Positions 35,561 through 43,461 of a stretch of DNA of 64,000 nt are shown here, piece after piece. The notes below the pieces were generated by a model, which was not told the DNA's origin, did not search any database, and saw only the letters and a program-made list of their open reading frames with translations. Both the position numbers and the translations under genes were made by a program. The first letter of the stretch is position 1. Every line of letters starts with the position of its first letter. The stretch is from Palsa-504 sp963835775 (GTDB lineage Bacteria; Actinomycetota; Actinomycetes; Streptosporangiales; Streptosporangiaceae), in NCBI GenBank assembly GCA_963835775.1, contig CAWIHB010000003.1, forward strand, positions 24,256 to 88,255, read 5' to 3'.

Positions 35561-38215
35561 GTGACATCGAACTTGACTCGCGACGAAGCGGCGGCTCGTT
35601 CGGCCCTCATCAAGGTCGTCTCGTACGAGGTGGACCTGGACCTGACGCGGGCGGGCGGCGAGGTGTTCGGCTCGGTCACCGTGATCAGGTTCGACTGCGC
35701 GGCACCGGGCTCGGCCACGTTCCTCGACCTGACCACCCCCGCGGTGCGGGAGATCACCCTGAACGGGACGCCGGTCGGCCTGGACGCGTTCGATGGCGAC
35801 CGGATCGCGCTGGACGGCCTGGCGGCGAGCAACGTGCTGCGGGTGGCGGCCGACTGCGCCTACTCGCGCAGCGGCGAAGGGCTGCACCGGTTCACCGACC
35901 CGGCCGACGAGCGGGTCTACCTGTACTCGGACCTGGAGACGTTCGACGCGCACCGGATGTACGCGTGCTTCGACCAGCCGGACATGAAGGCCAGCTACGA
36001 GCTGGCGGTGACCGCCCCGGCGGACTGGGTGGTGGTCTCGAACATGGCGCCCGAGTCGAGCATCGAGGACGGCGCGGCGCGGCACTGGCACTTCCCGCCG
36101 ACTCCGGTCATGCCGACCTACATCACGGCCTGCGCGGCCGGGCCCTATCACGTGGTCCGTGACGAGCACGACGGCATTCCGCTCGGCATCTACTGCCGTC
36201 AGTCGCTGGCCTCCTATCTCGACCCGGACGAAATCCTGGAAACCACCCGGCAAGGCTTCGACTTCTACCACGGTTCGTTCGGCATAAAATATCCCTTCGG
36301 GAAATACGATCAGCTTTTCGTGCCAGAATTCAAAGAGGGCGCGATGGAAAACGCGGGCTGCGTCACTTTCCTGGAGGCCTACATTTTCCGGTCGCGGGTC
36401 ACCGATTTCGCCCGGGAGGCGCGGGGCGAGACGATCCTGCACGAAATGGCGCACATGTGGTTCGGCAACCTGGTCACCATGCGGTGGTGGGATGACCTGT
36501 GGCTGAACGAGTCCTTCGCCACCTGGGCGGGCACGCTCGCGCAGGCCGAGGCGACCAGGTGGACATCGGCCTGGACCACGTTCGCGCAGCTGTACAAGGC
36601 CTGGGCCTACCGGCAGGATCAGCTGCCTTCCACCCATCCGATTGCGGCCGACATCCCCGATATTGAGGCGGTCGAGGTCAATTTCGACGGGATCACCTAC
36701 GCCAAGGGCGCTGCGGTGCTCAAGCAGCTGGTGGCCTACGTCGGGCGGGAGAATTTCCTGTCTGGCGTGCGGAAGTATTTCGGTGCGCACGCGTGGGGCA
36801 ATGCGACGCTGGCCGACCTGCTGTCCGCGCTGGAGGAAACCTCGGGCCGGGAATTGACCTCGTGGTCGGCGGAATGGCTGCAGACCGCCGGGGTGAACAC
36901 GCTGCGGCCGTCTTACGAACTGGATGCCGAGGGCCGGTTCACCGAGTTCGCGGTGGAGCAGGAGGCCGCCGCGACGCACCCGGTGCTGCGCTCGCACCGG
37001 ATCGCGGTCGGCCTATACGACCAGACCGAGGCCGGCCTGTCCCGCCGGCTGCGGATCGAGACCGACGTGGCCGGCCCGCGCACGGTGATCCCGGAGCTAG
37101 CCGGGCAGCGCCGCCCCGACCTGGTGCTGGTCAACGACGACGACCTCACCTACGCCAAGGTCCGGCTGGACGAGCACTCGCTGCACACGCTGGTCGGCAC
37201 GGGGGGTTCCGGGGGGTCGTCCCCCCGGGCTAGCAGAGCCATCGGCCTGTTCACCGACTCGCTGCCCGCGGCGCTGTGCTGGTCCGCGGCCTGGGACATG
37301 TGCCGGGACGGCGAGATGGCGGCGCGGGATTACGTCCAGCTAGTCATGACGGGCGTCTCCTCAGTGGCCGACATCAGCGTGGTGCAGACGCTGCTGCGCC
37401 AGGCCGGCCAGGCCGTCCGCCGGTTCGCCGACCCCGGGTGGCGGGAGACCGGCCTGGCCCTGATGGCCGGCTCGCTGCGTGAGCTGATCCCCGGGGCGGC
37501 GGCAGGTTCGGACGAGCAGCTGGCCTACGTCCGGGCCTTCGCGGGTGTGGCCGCATCCGATGACGACCTGGCCTTCCTGGCCGGGCTGCTGGACGGCTCG
37601 GTGCGGCTCGACGGCCTCACCGTGGATACCGACCTGCGCTGGGCGCTGCTGATGCGGCTGGTGAGCCGCGGCCGGGCCGGGACCGCCGGGATCGAGACCG
37701 AGCTGGCCAGAGACGCCACCGACGCGGGCGAGCGGCACGCCGCGTCCTGCCGGGCCTCGATCCCCACGGCCGAGGCCAAGCGGGAGACCTGGCGGGCCCT
37801 GGTCGCGGGCGAGCTGACCATCGCCATGTTCCGGGCCACCCTGGGCGGCTTCGCCGACCCGGACCAGCCGGAGCTGGTCGAGCCGTACCGCGAGGAGTAT
37901 TTCGGCGTGGTGAGCGACGTTTGGCGTGACTGGTCCTCGGCGATGGCGCAGGACTTCGTCAGCGGGGCCTACGCGACGTGGGCGATCTCGCCGGAGACGG
38001 TCGAGGCGACCGACGCCTACATCGCCGGGGCACAGCCGCCCGCCGCGCTGGAACGCCTGCTGATCGAGGGCCGGGACGACGTGCTGCGCGCGCTGCGCTG
38101 CCAGGAGCGCGACCGCCAGGGCCAGGGGAACCGCCAGGGCCAGGGGAACCGCCAGGGCCAGGGGAACCGCCAGGGCCAGGGGAACCGCCAGGGCCAGGGG
38201 AACCGCCAGGGCTAG
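35561..38215 (+). CDS. pepN: Aminopeptidase N (M1 zinc metallopeptidase)
   Basis: 884 residues from GTG 35561, preceded by GAGGAAGGG. Removes N-terminal residues from peptides in the cytoplasm. Substrate-binding GAMENAG precedes the zinc site HEMAH (294-298), with the third ligand Glu317. Hairpin element F adds a Gly/Ser stretch at about residues 547-559, between HTLVGT and AIGLFTDSLPAALCW, where relatives run straight through. The C-terminus ends in about five RQGQGN hexapeptides from an 18-bp repeat. The catalytic part appears undamaged. Confidence 0.95.
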   Translation: MTSNLTRDEAAARSALIKVVSYEVDLDLTRAGGEVFGSVTVIRFDCAAPGSATFLDLTTPAVREITLNGTPVGLDAFDGDRIALDGLAASNVLRVAADCAYSRSGEGLHRFTDPADERVYLYSDLETFDAHRMYACFDQPDMKASYELAVTAPADWVVVSNMAPESSIEDGAARHWHFPPTPVMPTYITACAAGPYHVVRDEHDGIPLGIYCRQSLASYLDPDEILETTRQGFDFYHGSFGIKYPFGKYDQLFVPEFKEGAMENAGCVTFLEAYIFRSRVTDFAREARGETILHEMAHMWFGNLVTMRWWDDLWLNESFATWAGTLAQAEATRWTSAWTTFAQLYKAWAYRQDQLPSTHPIAADIPDIEAVEVNFDGITYAKGAAVLKQLVAYVGRENFLSGVRKYFGAHAWGNATLADLLSALEETSGRELTSWSAEWLQTAGVNTLRPSYELDAEGRFTEFAVEQEAAATHPVLRSHRIAVGLYDQTEAGLSRRLRIETDVAGPRTVIPELAGQRRPDLVLVNDDDLTYAKVRLDEHSLHTLVGTGGSGGSSPRASRAIGLFTDSLPAALCWSAAWDMCRDGEMAARDYVQLVMTGVSSVADISVVQTLLRQAGQAVRRFADPGWRETGLALMAGSLRELIPGAAAGSDEQLAYVRAFAGVAASDDDLAFLAGLLDGSVRLDGLTVDTDLRWALLMRLVSRGRAGTAGIETELARDATDAGERHAASCRASIPTAEAKRETWRALVAGELTIAMFRATLGGFADPDQPELVEPYREEYFGVVSDVWRDWSSAMAQDFVSGAYATWAISPETVEATDAYIAGAQPPAALERLLIEGRDDVLRALRCQERDRQGQGNRQGQGNRQGQGNRQGQGNRQGQGNRQG
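37201..37236 (+). repeat. G-run hairpin element F (inside pepN, read in frame)
   Basis: The shortest copy: GGGGGGTTCC, then GGGGGGTCGTCCCCCC, then GGGCTAGCAGAGC. The hairpin equals that of elements B and E and the flank CTAGCAGAGC equals that of element D. Same orientation as pepN. It is far from the hopanoid operon, which shows that the element is dispersed. Confidence 0.82.
38114..38212. repeat. 18-bp tandem repeat encoding RQGQGN at the pepN C-terminus
   Basis: Five and a half near-perfect copies of cgccagggccaggggaac, ending at the stop codon. Confidence 0.92.
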
Positions 38216-38251
38216 GGGAACAGCCCCACCACGACGTCACTCGCTTCCGGG

Positions 38252-38503
38252 TCAACGTGGCGGAACAGGTCCCAGGGCACCGGTCCGCAGGTCACGCAGC
38301 CCGTACCCGAGATGGTCACTGTGCCGGGGGATGCCGCCCGCCGCCGCCTCCCGCTCCAGGACGAGCACGGAGGCCACCCCCGCCAAGCGCAGGTGCTGCG
38401 CCGCGGTGAGCCCGGCGGGCCCGGCGCCGACGATGACCACATCCGCGAACTCGGCCGGCAGCCCGCTCACCGGCGGCGGCCCGCCCACCGGTACCCCGCT
38501 CAC
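38252..38503 (-). pseudogene. N-terminal stump of a FAD-dependent oxidoreductase
   Basis: 83 residues from GTG 38503, overlapping the stop of the DeoR-like remnant (GTGA). After a Pro/Gly-rich start (PPPVSG twice) it reads DVVIVGAGPAGLTAAQHL, then VLVLEREAAAGGIPRHSDH and GYGLRDL, the first FAD-binding part of the family that accompanies glycerol-3-phosphate dehydrogenases. It then stops at 38252; the remaining 300 or more residues are absent. pepN lies immediately beyond. The intact overlap with the DeoR remnant shows that the two were an operon. Confidence 0.75.
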
Positions 38504-38768
38504 CGGCGGCGGCTCGCTGACCGGCTGGGATCCGGGGCGGGGGCCACGACGTTCAGGCGCAGGGCGGCCCATTCGCCTCCGGCCGGGAGGGGCGCGTCGG
38601 TGACGATGCCGTCCAGGTCGGACAGGTCGCAGACCCGGTACGGGGCGGACCGGCCGGCTCCGCCGCGACCAGCAGGGAGGGTGTGGCGATCGTGGCGCGC
38701 AGGTCGTGGGGCAGGGACCTGGCCACCTCGAGGCTGGTGGCGCCCACGTCGTTCCGGGTAAGTCACGG
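38500..38768 (-). pseudogene. DeoR-family regulator remnant
   Basis: Two pieces of a DeoR sensor domain in different frames. Piece one (about 38660-38760) reads DVGATSLEVARSLPHDLRAT then IATPSLLVAAE, the sugar-phosphate-binding start. Piece two (38500 to about 38660) reads RVCDLSDLDGIVTDAPLP and WAALRLNVVAPA, the C-terminal end. The part between them and the whole N-terminal HTH are missing. The order DeoR then FAD oxidoreductase resembles glycerol-phosphate operons. Confidence 0.65.
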
Positions 38769-38821
38769 TCAGGAATCCACAGGTCTGGCGGGGGGATCTG
38801 CGCTGAGGAGGAAGGGCGACC

Positions 38822-39610
38822 ATGATGGAATTCGTCAGCACGGCCCGCGGCCGGTTCGCGGTGCAGGCGTCCGGGACGCCCGCGGGGCGGCCGGTCGTCC
38901 TGGTGGCCGGGCTCGGGGATGACCATGCGTCCTGGGATTCGATCATGGGCTACCTGACGCCGCGGTACCGGTGCATCACGTTCGACAACCGCGGGATCGG
39001 CCTCAGCCCGATCACGCCCGGGCCGTACACCATCGGGGACCTGGCGGAGGACGCCCATGCCCTGCACCAGGCTCTGGGGCTGGCGCCGTGCCTGGCCATC
39101 GGGTCGTCCATGGGCGGGGCCATCTGCCAGGAATGGGCCCTGCGCTACCCGGCCGACGTGACGGGGCTGGTGCTGTCCAACACCTGGGGCCGCAGCGACC
39201 CGTTCCTGCGGGTGCTGTTCGAGCACTGGGGCTCGCTGGCCGGGCAGGATCTGACGGACAGCATGCTGCTGTTCGCCATGTCGGCCGGGTACCTGGCCGC
39301 CAACCCGGACACGGTGGCGGAATTCCGCGCCTTGCCGCCTCCTGACCTGGACGGTTTCCGGGCCGCCGCGGCCGCCTGCCTGGGCCACGACGCGCTGGGC
39401 AGGCTGGGAAACCTGGCGCAGCCAGCCCTGATCCTGGCCGGCCGCCATGACATCCTGACCCGCCCGGAGCTGTCGGAGGCAATCGCCGGGGCCATGCCCA
39501 ATGCGCGGCTGGAGCTGCTCGATGCGGGTCACATGACGTTCTGGGAGACTCCGGAAACCTGGGGTCTGGCGGTGGCGGACTGGCTCGCGGCGCAGGCGGG
39601 CTTAGGATAG
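38822..39610 (+). CDS. Alpha/beta hydrolase
   Basis: 262 residues with a good site (GAGGAGGAAGG) before ATG 38822; a second ATG follows at once. Catalytic triad candidates: Ser in GSSMGG, Asp in GRHDILT, His in DAGHMTFWE. The overall pattern (DNRGIGLS; HALHQALGLAP) is that of 3-oxoadipate enol-lactonase/esterase-like hydrolases. It is intact although remnants surround it on the other strand. Substrate unknown. Confidence 0.87.
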   Translation: MMEFVSTARGRFAVQASGTPAGRPVVLVAGLGDDHASWDSIMGYLTPRYRCITFDNRGIGLSPITPGPYTIGDLAEDAHALHQALGLAPCLAIGSSMGGAICQEWALRYPADVTGLVLSNTWGRSDPFLRVLFEHWGSLAGQDLTDSMLLFAMSAGYLAANPDTVAEFRALPPPDLDGFRAAAAACLGHDALGRLGNLAQPALILAGRHDILTRPELSEAIAGAMPNARLELLDAGHMTFWETPETWGLAVADWLAAQAGLG

Positions 39611-39636
39611 GCCCGGCGAGACCTGCAGGACGCGGC

Positions 39637-40140
39637 CTAGATGGTGAAGCCGATGACGCGCAGCTGCTCGCGGCCGCTGTCGGTCATGTCGGCCGGGCGC
39701 CAGGCCGGAATCCACTGCCAGTCGACCCGGAATGCGTTAATGTGTTCGAGCGGAGCGAGCTCGGTGCGGATCTGGTTCTCCAGAACGCCAGTCAGCGGGC
39801 AGGCCGCCGAGGTGAGAGTCATGGTGATGACCGCCGTCCGCTGCTGGAACCTGTGGCACAGGTAGCGCGACGGGGTGAAGGCGTGGCCGAGCAGCGCCAC
39901 CGAGCCGGCGTCCAGAGCCGCGTCGGCGCCGGCCGCGGCGTGCGCCTCGAGCACGCCGGCGACCTTGGTTTCCGCGTCGGCCTGCAGGTTGACGTAGGCC
40001 TTGTAGGTCAGCGCGTCGGGGTCGCGGAAGGCGTCCCAGTTCTCGGCGCGCAGCGGCGAGTTGTCCCGGTAGGTCAGGAACCACAGGTTCGCGGCGGACG
40101 ACGGGTTCTGCTCGAAGGTCGCCGTCCGGTTGCCCGATCG
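39637..40140 (-). pseudogene. Remnant: diiron monooxygenase beta subunit joined to a DUF59 (MIP18/PaaD-like) C-terminus
   Basis: One open frame with no proper start. From 40140 to about 39843 it reads like part of a soluble methane/propane/aromatic monooxygenase hydroxylase beta subunit (ATFEQNPSSAANLWFLTYRD; PLRAENWDAFRDPDALTY; GHAFTPSRYLCHRFQ). From about 39843 it becomes the C-terminal half of a DUF59 iron-sulfur assembly protein (TMTLTSAACPLTGVLENQI; DWQWIPAWRP; GREQLRVIGF). The junction falls inside CHRFQ-QRTAVITMTL. DUF59 genes occur in propane monooxygenase operons, so one deletion within such an operon could have fused them. Neither part can be functional alone. Confidence 0.7.
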
Positions 40141-40225
40141 CGGCGTCGACGTCGTGACGGGCGAACGCGGCCAGGAATCCCCGCGCGGCCTGCGTGCCGG
40201 TCCCGGTGAGCATCGAGCTGGTCAT
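40140..40225 (-). pseudogene. N-terminal stump of a SnoaL/NTF2-like protein
   Basis: ATG 40225 has a strong site (GAGGAG) and overlaps the PfpI-like stop (ATGA). The first 28 residues (MTSSMLTGTGTQAARGF, then LAAFARHDVDAAIG) match the first helix of SnoaL-like proteins; then the frame runs into the monooxygenase remnant out of frame. The real gene would be about 130 residues. Confidence 0.55.
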
Positions 40226-40788
40226 GCGGCTACTCCTCGGGCCGGGGCTTGCAGCTTCTTGATGACCGCGTCGGCGGTCGCCTCGGTCGACCCCGGGTTC
40301 TGGCCGGTGATCAGGTTGCGGTCGACCACCACGTGCGAGACCCAGGCCGAGGGACCGTCGTCGAACACGGCGCCGGCGTTCTTCAGCGCCACGTCGAGCA
40401 GCCAGGCCAGGCCGAGCAGGCCGACCTCGGTCTGGTCTTCCTCCTCGTCGGTGAACGAGGTCATCCGGTAGCCGTCGAACAGCCACAGCCCGTCGGCCCG
40501 CTCGGGCGCGGACAGCAGCACGGCCGGGCCGTGGCACAGCGCGGCGATCGGGGCGTACCTGCGCTGCAGGGCGGCCAGCAGGCGCCCGGCGTCCGGGTTT
40601 CCGGCCAGGTCGACCATGGGCCCGTGGCCACCCGGGGTGAACACCGCGTCGAACTCGTCGAGGTCGGCGGCGGTCAGCGCGGACGGCGCGACCGGGTGCT
40701 GGAAGCCGGGGATGGCCTGCAGCCGGCGGTGGCGTTCGGCGGCCAGGTGCTCGCTGTCGGCCCGCTGCGCGTCCACCTCGGCCTGGAT
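40222..40788 (-). pseudogene. DJ-1/PfpI-family protein lacking its N-terminus
   Basis: About 185 residues are readable. The nucleophile elbow AALCHGPAVLL with the catalytic Cys is kept, as are FDAVFTPGGHGPMVDL and HVVVDRNLITGQNPGS. The first 30-45 residues, including the first strand and the Glu/Asp that pairs with the Cys in the family, are absent: upstream in frame there is a stop at 40789-40791, only 20 bp from the end of proS. It could still start at an internal GTG (40776), but the fold would be incomplete. Confidence 0.7.
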
Positions 40789-40810
40789 CTAGGTCGCGAG
40801 GCCGGCCTGC

Positions 40811-42550
40811 TCAGCTGGGGGCGGCGTTGGCGATGGCCTCGCGGACGTGCTTGGCCAGTTCGGCCAGCGGGATGCTGACCGTGGCGCCGGACTCGCGGTC
40901 GGTGAGCTCGGCGCTGCCGGTGGCCAGGCCGCGCTTGCCCACGGTGACCCGGAACGGGATGCCGACCAGTTCGGCGTCGCTGAACTTGACGCCCGCCCGG
41001 ACCGGCCGGTCATCGACGATGACGTCGACGCCGGCGGCGGCCAGCCCCTGGTAGACCTGCTCCCCCGCCTGCGCCACGGCGGCGTCGTCCTGCTGGGCGA
41101 TCACCACCACGACCTGGAACGGGGCCACCGCCACCGGCCAGATGATGCCCTTGTCGTCGTGGTGGACCTCGACGATGGTGGCCATGGCCCGCTCGACCCC
41201 GATGCCGTAGCAGCCCATGGTCGGCCGGATCGGCTTGCCGTCCGGGCCGGACACGCGGATCCCGATGGCGTCGGAGTACTTGTAGCCGAGCTTGAAGATG
41301 TGCCCGACCTCGATGCCGCGCTCCACCTCCAGGCCGTGCCCGCAGTTGACGCAGCTGTCACCGGCGGCGGTCTCGCGCAGGTCGGCCCAGCGGCCCACGC
41401 TGATGTCGCGCTCGACGTCCACGCCGCGCAGGTGGGTGTCGTCGGCGTTGGCGCCGGTGAACATGCCGCGCCGGCCGCGCCCTGTCTCGTCACGTAGGGC
41501 CTCATCCGCGATGACCGGGTGGTCGCTCACGCCGACCGCGCCCAGGCTGCCGGGCAGCGCGCCGAGCGCGTCCCTGATCTCGTCCGGCTGAGCCGGGCGG
41601 AGCTCGTTCGCGCCGGTGGCGTCGGCCAGCTTCTGCTCGTTCAGCGCGTGGTCGCCGCGCAGCAGGACCAGGGTGAGCACGCCGTCCAGGAAGTAGACCA
41701 GGGTCTTGATCTGGCGGTCGGCCGGGGCCTGGTACCCCGCGGCGAGATCTTCGATGGTGCGCACGCCGGGGGTGGCGAAGGGCTCGGGGGCGGCGAGAGC
41801 CACGGCCCGTTCGGCAGAATCAGCTACGGCGGCCAGCCGGGACGTAGCTTTCTCGATGTTCGCCGCGTAACCGCACTCCGGGCAGATGATGATGAGGTCC
41901 TCGCCGGACGGGGACGGGCAGACGAACTCGGTGGAGTCCGAGCCGCCCATGCTGCCGCTGGAGGCTGCGACCGGGATGGCCGGGACGGACAGGCGCTGGA
42001 AGATCCGGGTGTACGCGTCACGGTGCGCCCGGAAGGACACGTCAAGCTCGGCCGGGCCCAGGTCGAAGCTGTAGGAGTCCTTCATGGTGAACTCGCGGGT
42101 GCGCATCAGGCCGGCCTTGGGCCGCGGCTCGTCGCGCAGCTTGGTCTGGATCTGGTACCACATCTGCGGCAGCTGGCGGTAGGACTCCAGCTCGGTGGCC
42201 AGGGTGGAGACGACCTCCTCGTGGGTCATGCCCAGGGCCAGGTCGGCGCCCTTGCGGTCCTGGAGCCGGAACAGCTCATCGCCCATCAGCGCCCAGCGGC
42301 CGGACAGCTGCCACAGCTCGGCCGGGTGCATGACCGGCATCAGGATCTCCTGGGCGCCGATCCGGTCCATCTCCTCGCGGATGATCCCGATGACCTTGAG
42401 CCGGACCCGCTGGCCCAGCGGCAGCAGCGAGTAGTGCCCGGCCATGAGCTGGCGCATGTAACCGCCGCGCAGCAGCAGCCGGTGGCTGGGTGCGCCGGCG
42501 TCGGCCGGGTCATCGCGCAGCGTCGGGATGTGCATCTGGGACCAGCGCAT
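40811..42550 (-). CDS. proS: Prolyl-tRNA synthetase
   Basis: 579 residues from ATG 42550 (MRWSQMHIPTLRDDP). Class II motif 1 (REEMDRIGAQEILMPVMHPAELW), motif 2 (FRDEPRPKAGLMRTREF-type), an insertion/editing domain between about residues 230 and 395, motif 3 (GCYGIGVERAM), and a C-terminal anticodon-binding domain. Prokaryotic ProS type. An essential gene; it appears intact next to a deleted region. Confidence 0.97.
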   Translation of the reverse strand: MRWSQMHIPTLRDDPADAGAPSHRLLLRGGYMRQLMAGHYSLLPLGQRVRLKVIGIIREEMDRIGAQEILMPVMHPAELWQLSGRWALMGDELFRLQDRKGADLALGMTHEEVVSTLATELESYRQLPQMWYQIQTKLRDEPRPKAGLMRTREFTMKDSYSFDLGPAELDVSFRAHRDAYTRIFQRLSVPAIPVAASSGSMGGSDSTEFVCPSPSGEDLIIICPECGYAANIEKATSRLAAVADSAERAVALAAPEPFATPGVRTIEDLAAGYQAPADRQIKTLVYFLDGVLTLVLLRGDHALNEQKLADATGANELRPAQPDEIRDALGALPGSLGAVGVSDHPVIADEALRDETGRGRRGMFTGANADDTHLRGVDVERDISVGRWADLRETAAGDSCVNCGHGLEVERGIEVGHIFKLGYKYSDAIGIRVSGPDGKPIRPTMGCYGIGVERAMATIVEVHHDDKGIIWPVAVAPFQVVVVIAQQDDAAVAQAGEQVYQGLAAAGVDVIVDDRPVRAGVKFSDAELVGIPFRVTVGKRGLATGSAELTDRESGATVSIPLAELAKHVREAIANAAPS

Positions 42551-42579
42551 GGTGCGGAATTCTCGCTTTCTGGCCGTGA

Positions 42580-43362
42580 TCAGGCAAGCCCGTAGTCTAT
42601 CCCCAGGCCCGCGGGGCCGTGGCGGGCCAGGATCCGGGCCAGGTCCTGCAGGGTGGGAACGTGCGGGTGACCCGCCGGGGCCGGGCACACGCCGAACGGG
42701 TCGAGGTGGACCGGCTGCAGCCCGGCGGCCAGCGCGCCGGCCACGTCGTAGCGGACGCTGTCCCCCACGTGCAGCACCGTCTTGCTGGCGGGCACGCCGA
42801 GGGCCTCGAGCGCGATGCCGAAGATGGCCGGGTCGGGCTTGGCCACGCCGACCACGGCGGAGTCGACGACCACGCCGACCGGGACCCCTTGGGCGGCCTC
42901 GTCCTGGCTGGCATCCTGGCTGGCGTCCTGGCTGGTGGGGGTATAGCAGACGCCGAGGCGGCGGAGTTCGGCCTGGACGGTGCCGTCGGAGTTGGAGACC
43001 ACGCCCATCGGGACGCCCAGCGCGGCCAGGTCGCGCAGGCCGCCGGCGACCCCGGCGCTGACGTGGGTCCAGTTCTGGCCGTTGGTGGCCTGCACGATCC
43101 GCGCGGCCAGGCCGTCGCGGCCGGCTTCGGCCACGCCACACGCGGCGACGTAGCTGATCAGGTACTGGTGCCACCAGGTGCTCGACGCGGGCGGCACGGC
43201 GGCGATGTCCTGCGCGGCCATGGCCCGGTAGTGAGCCTGCTCCAGCTCGGTGATGTCGGGCGCCAGACCCGCCGCCTGCAGCGGCGGCAGGACCAGGTCG
43301 CGGGCCGGGAAGACCAGCACCCCGCCCGCGTCAAGCAATATCGCGCTGACTCCGTTGCTCAC
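42580..43362 (-). CDS. HAD-superfamily hydrolase
   Basis: About 260 residues from GTG 43362. Motif I is LLDAGGVLV, with the nucleophile Asp but Gly at the position often held by the second Asp, as in the DAGGVL group. Motif II is VVSNSDG, the motif III Lys is in VAKPDPAIF, and motif IV is HVGDSVRYDV. A SQDA repeat (12-bp unit, 42905-42935) sits in the middle. Acts on small phosphorylated compounds; substrate unknown. It lies 29 bp upstream of proS on the same strand. Confidence 0.87.
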   Translation of the reverse strand: MSNGVSAILLDAGGVLVFPARDLVLPPLQAAGLAPDITELEQAHYRAMAAQDIAAVPPASSTWWHQYLISYVAACGVAEAGRDGLAARIVQATNGQNWTHVSAGVAGGLRDLAALGVPMGVVSNSDGTVQAELRRLGVCYTPTSQDASQDASQDEAAQGVPVGVVVDSAVVGVAKPDPAIFGIALEALGVPASKTVLHVGDSVRYDVAGALAAGLQPVHLDPFGVCPAPAGHPHVPTLQDLARILARHGPAGLGIDYGLA

Positions 43363-43461
43363 ATCCGAACTATACGCAGCGGGACACCGGCCTGGCATAA
43401 TGCAGTTCCTGCGCGGCCTGCCCGGTTAAGGGCGCGCCTCCTGAGGAGTTACCATCGGCTG

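Noticed and set aside
38212..38442. A 76-codon minus-strand frame as a separate protein
   Set aside because: It is the out-of-frame reading of the FAD oxidoreductase stump, which shows the real Rossmann motif in the neighbouring frame.
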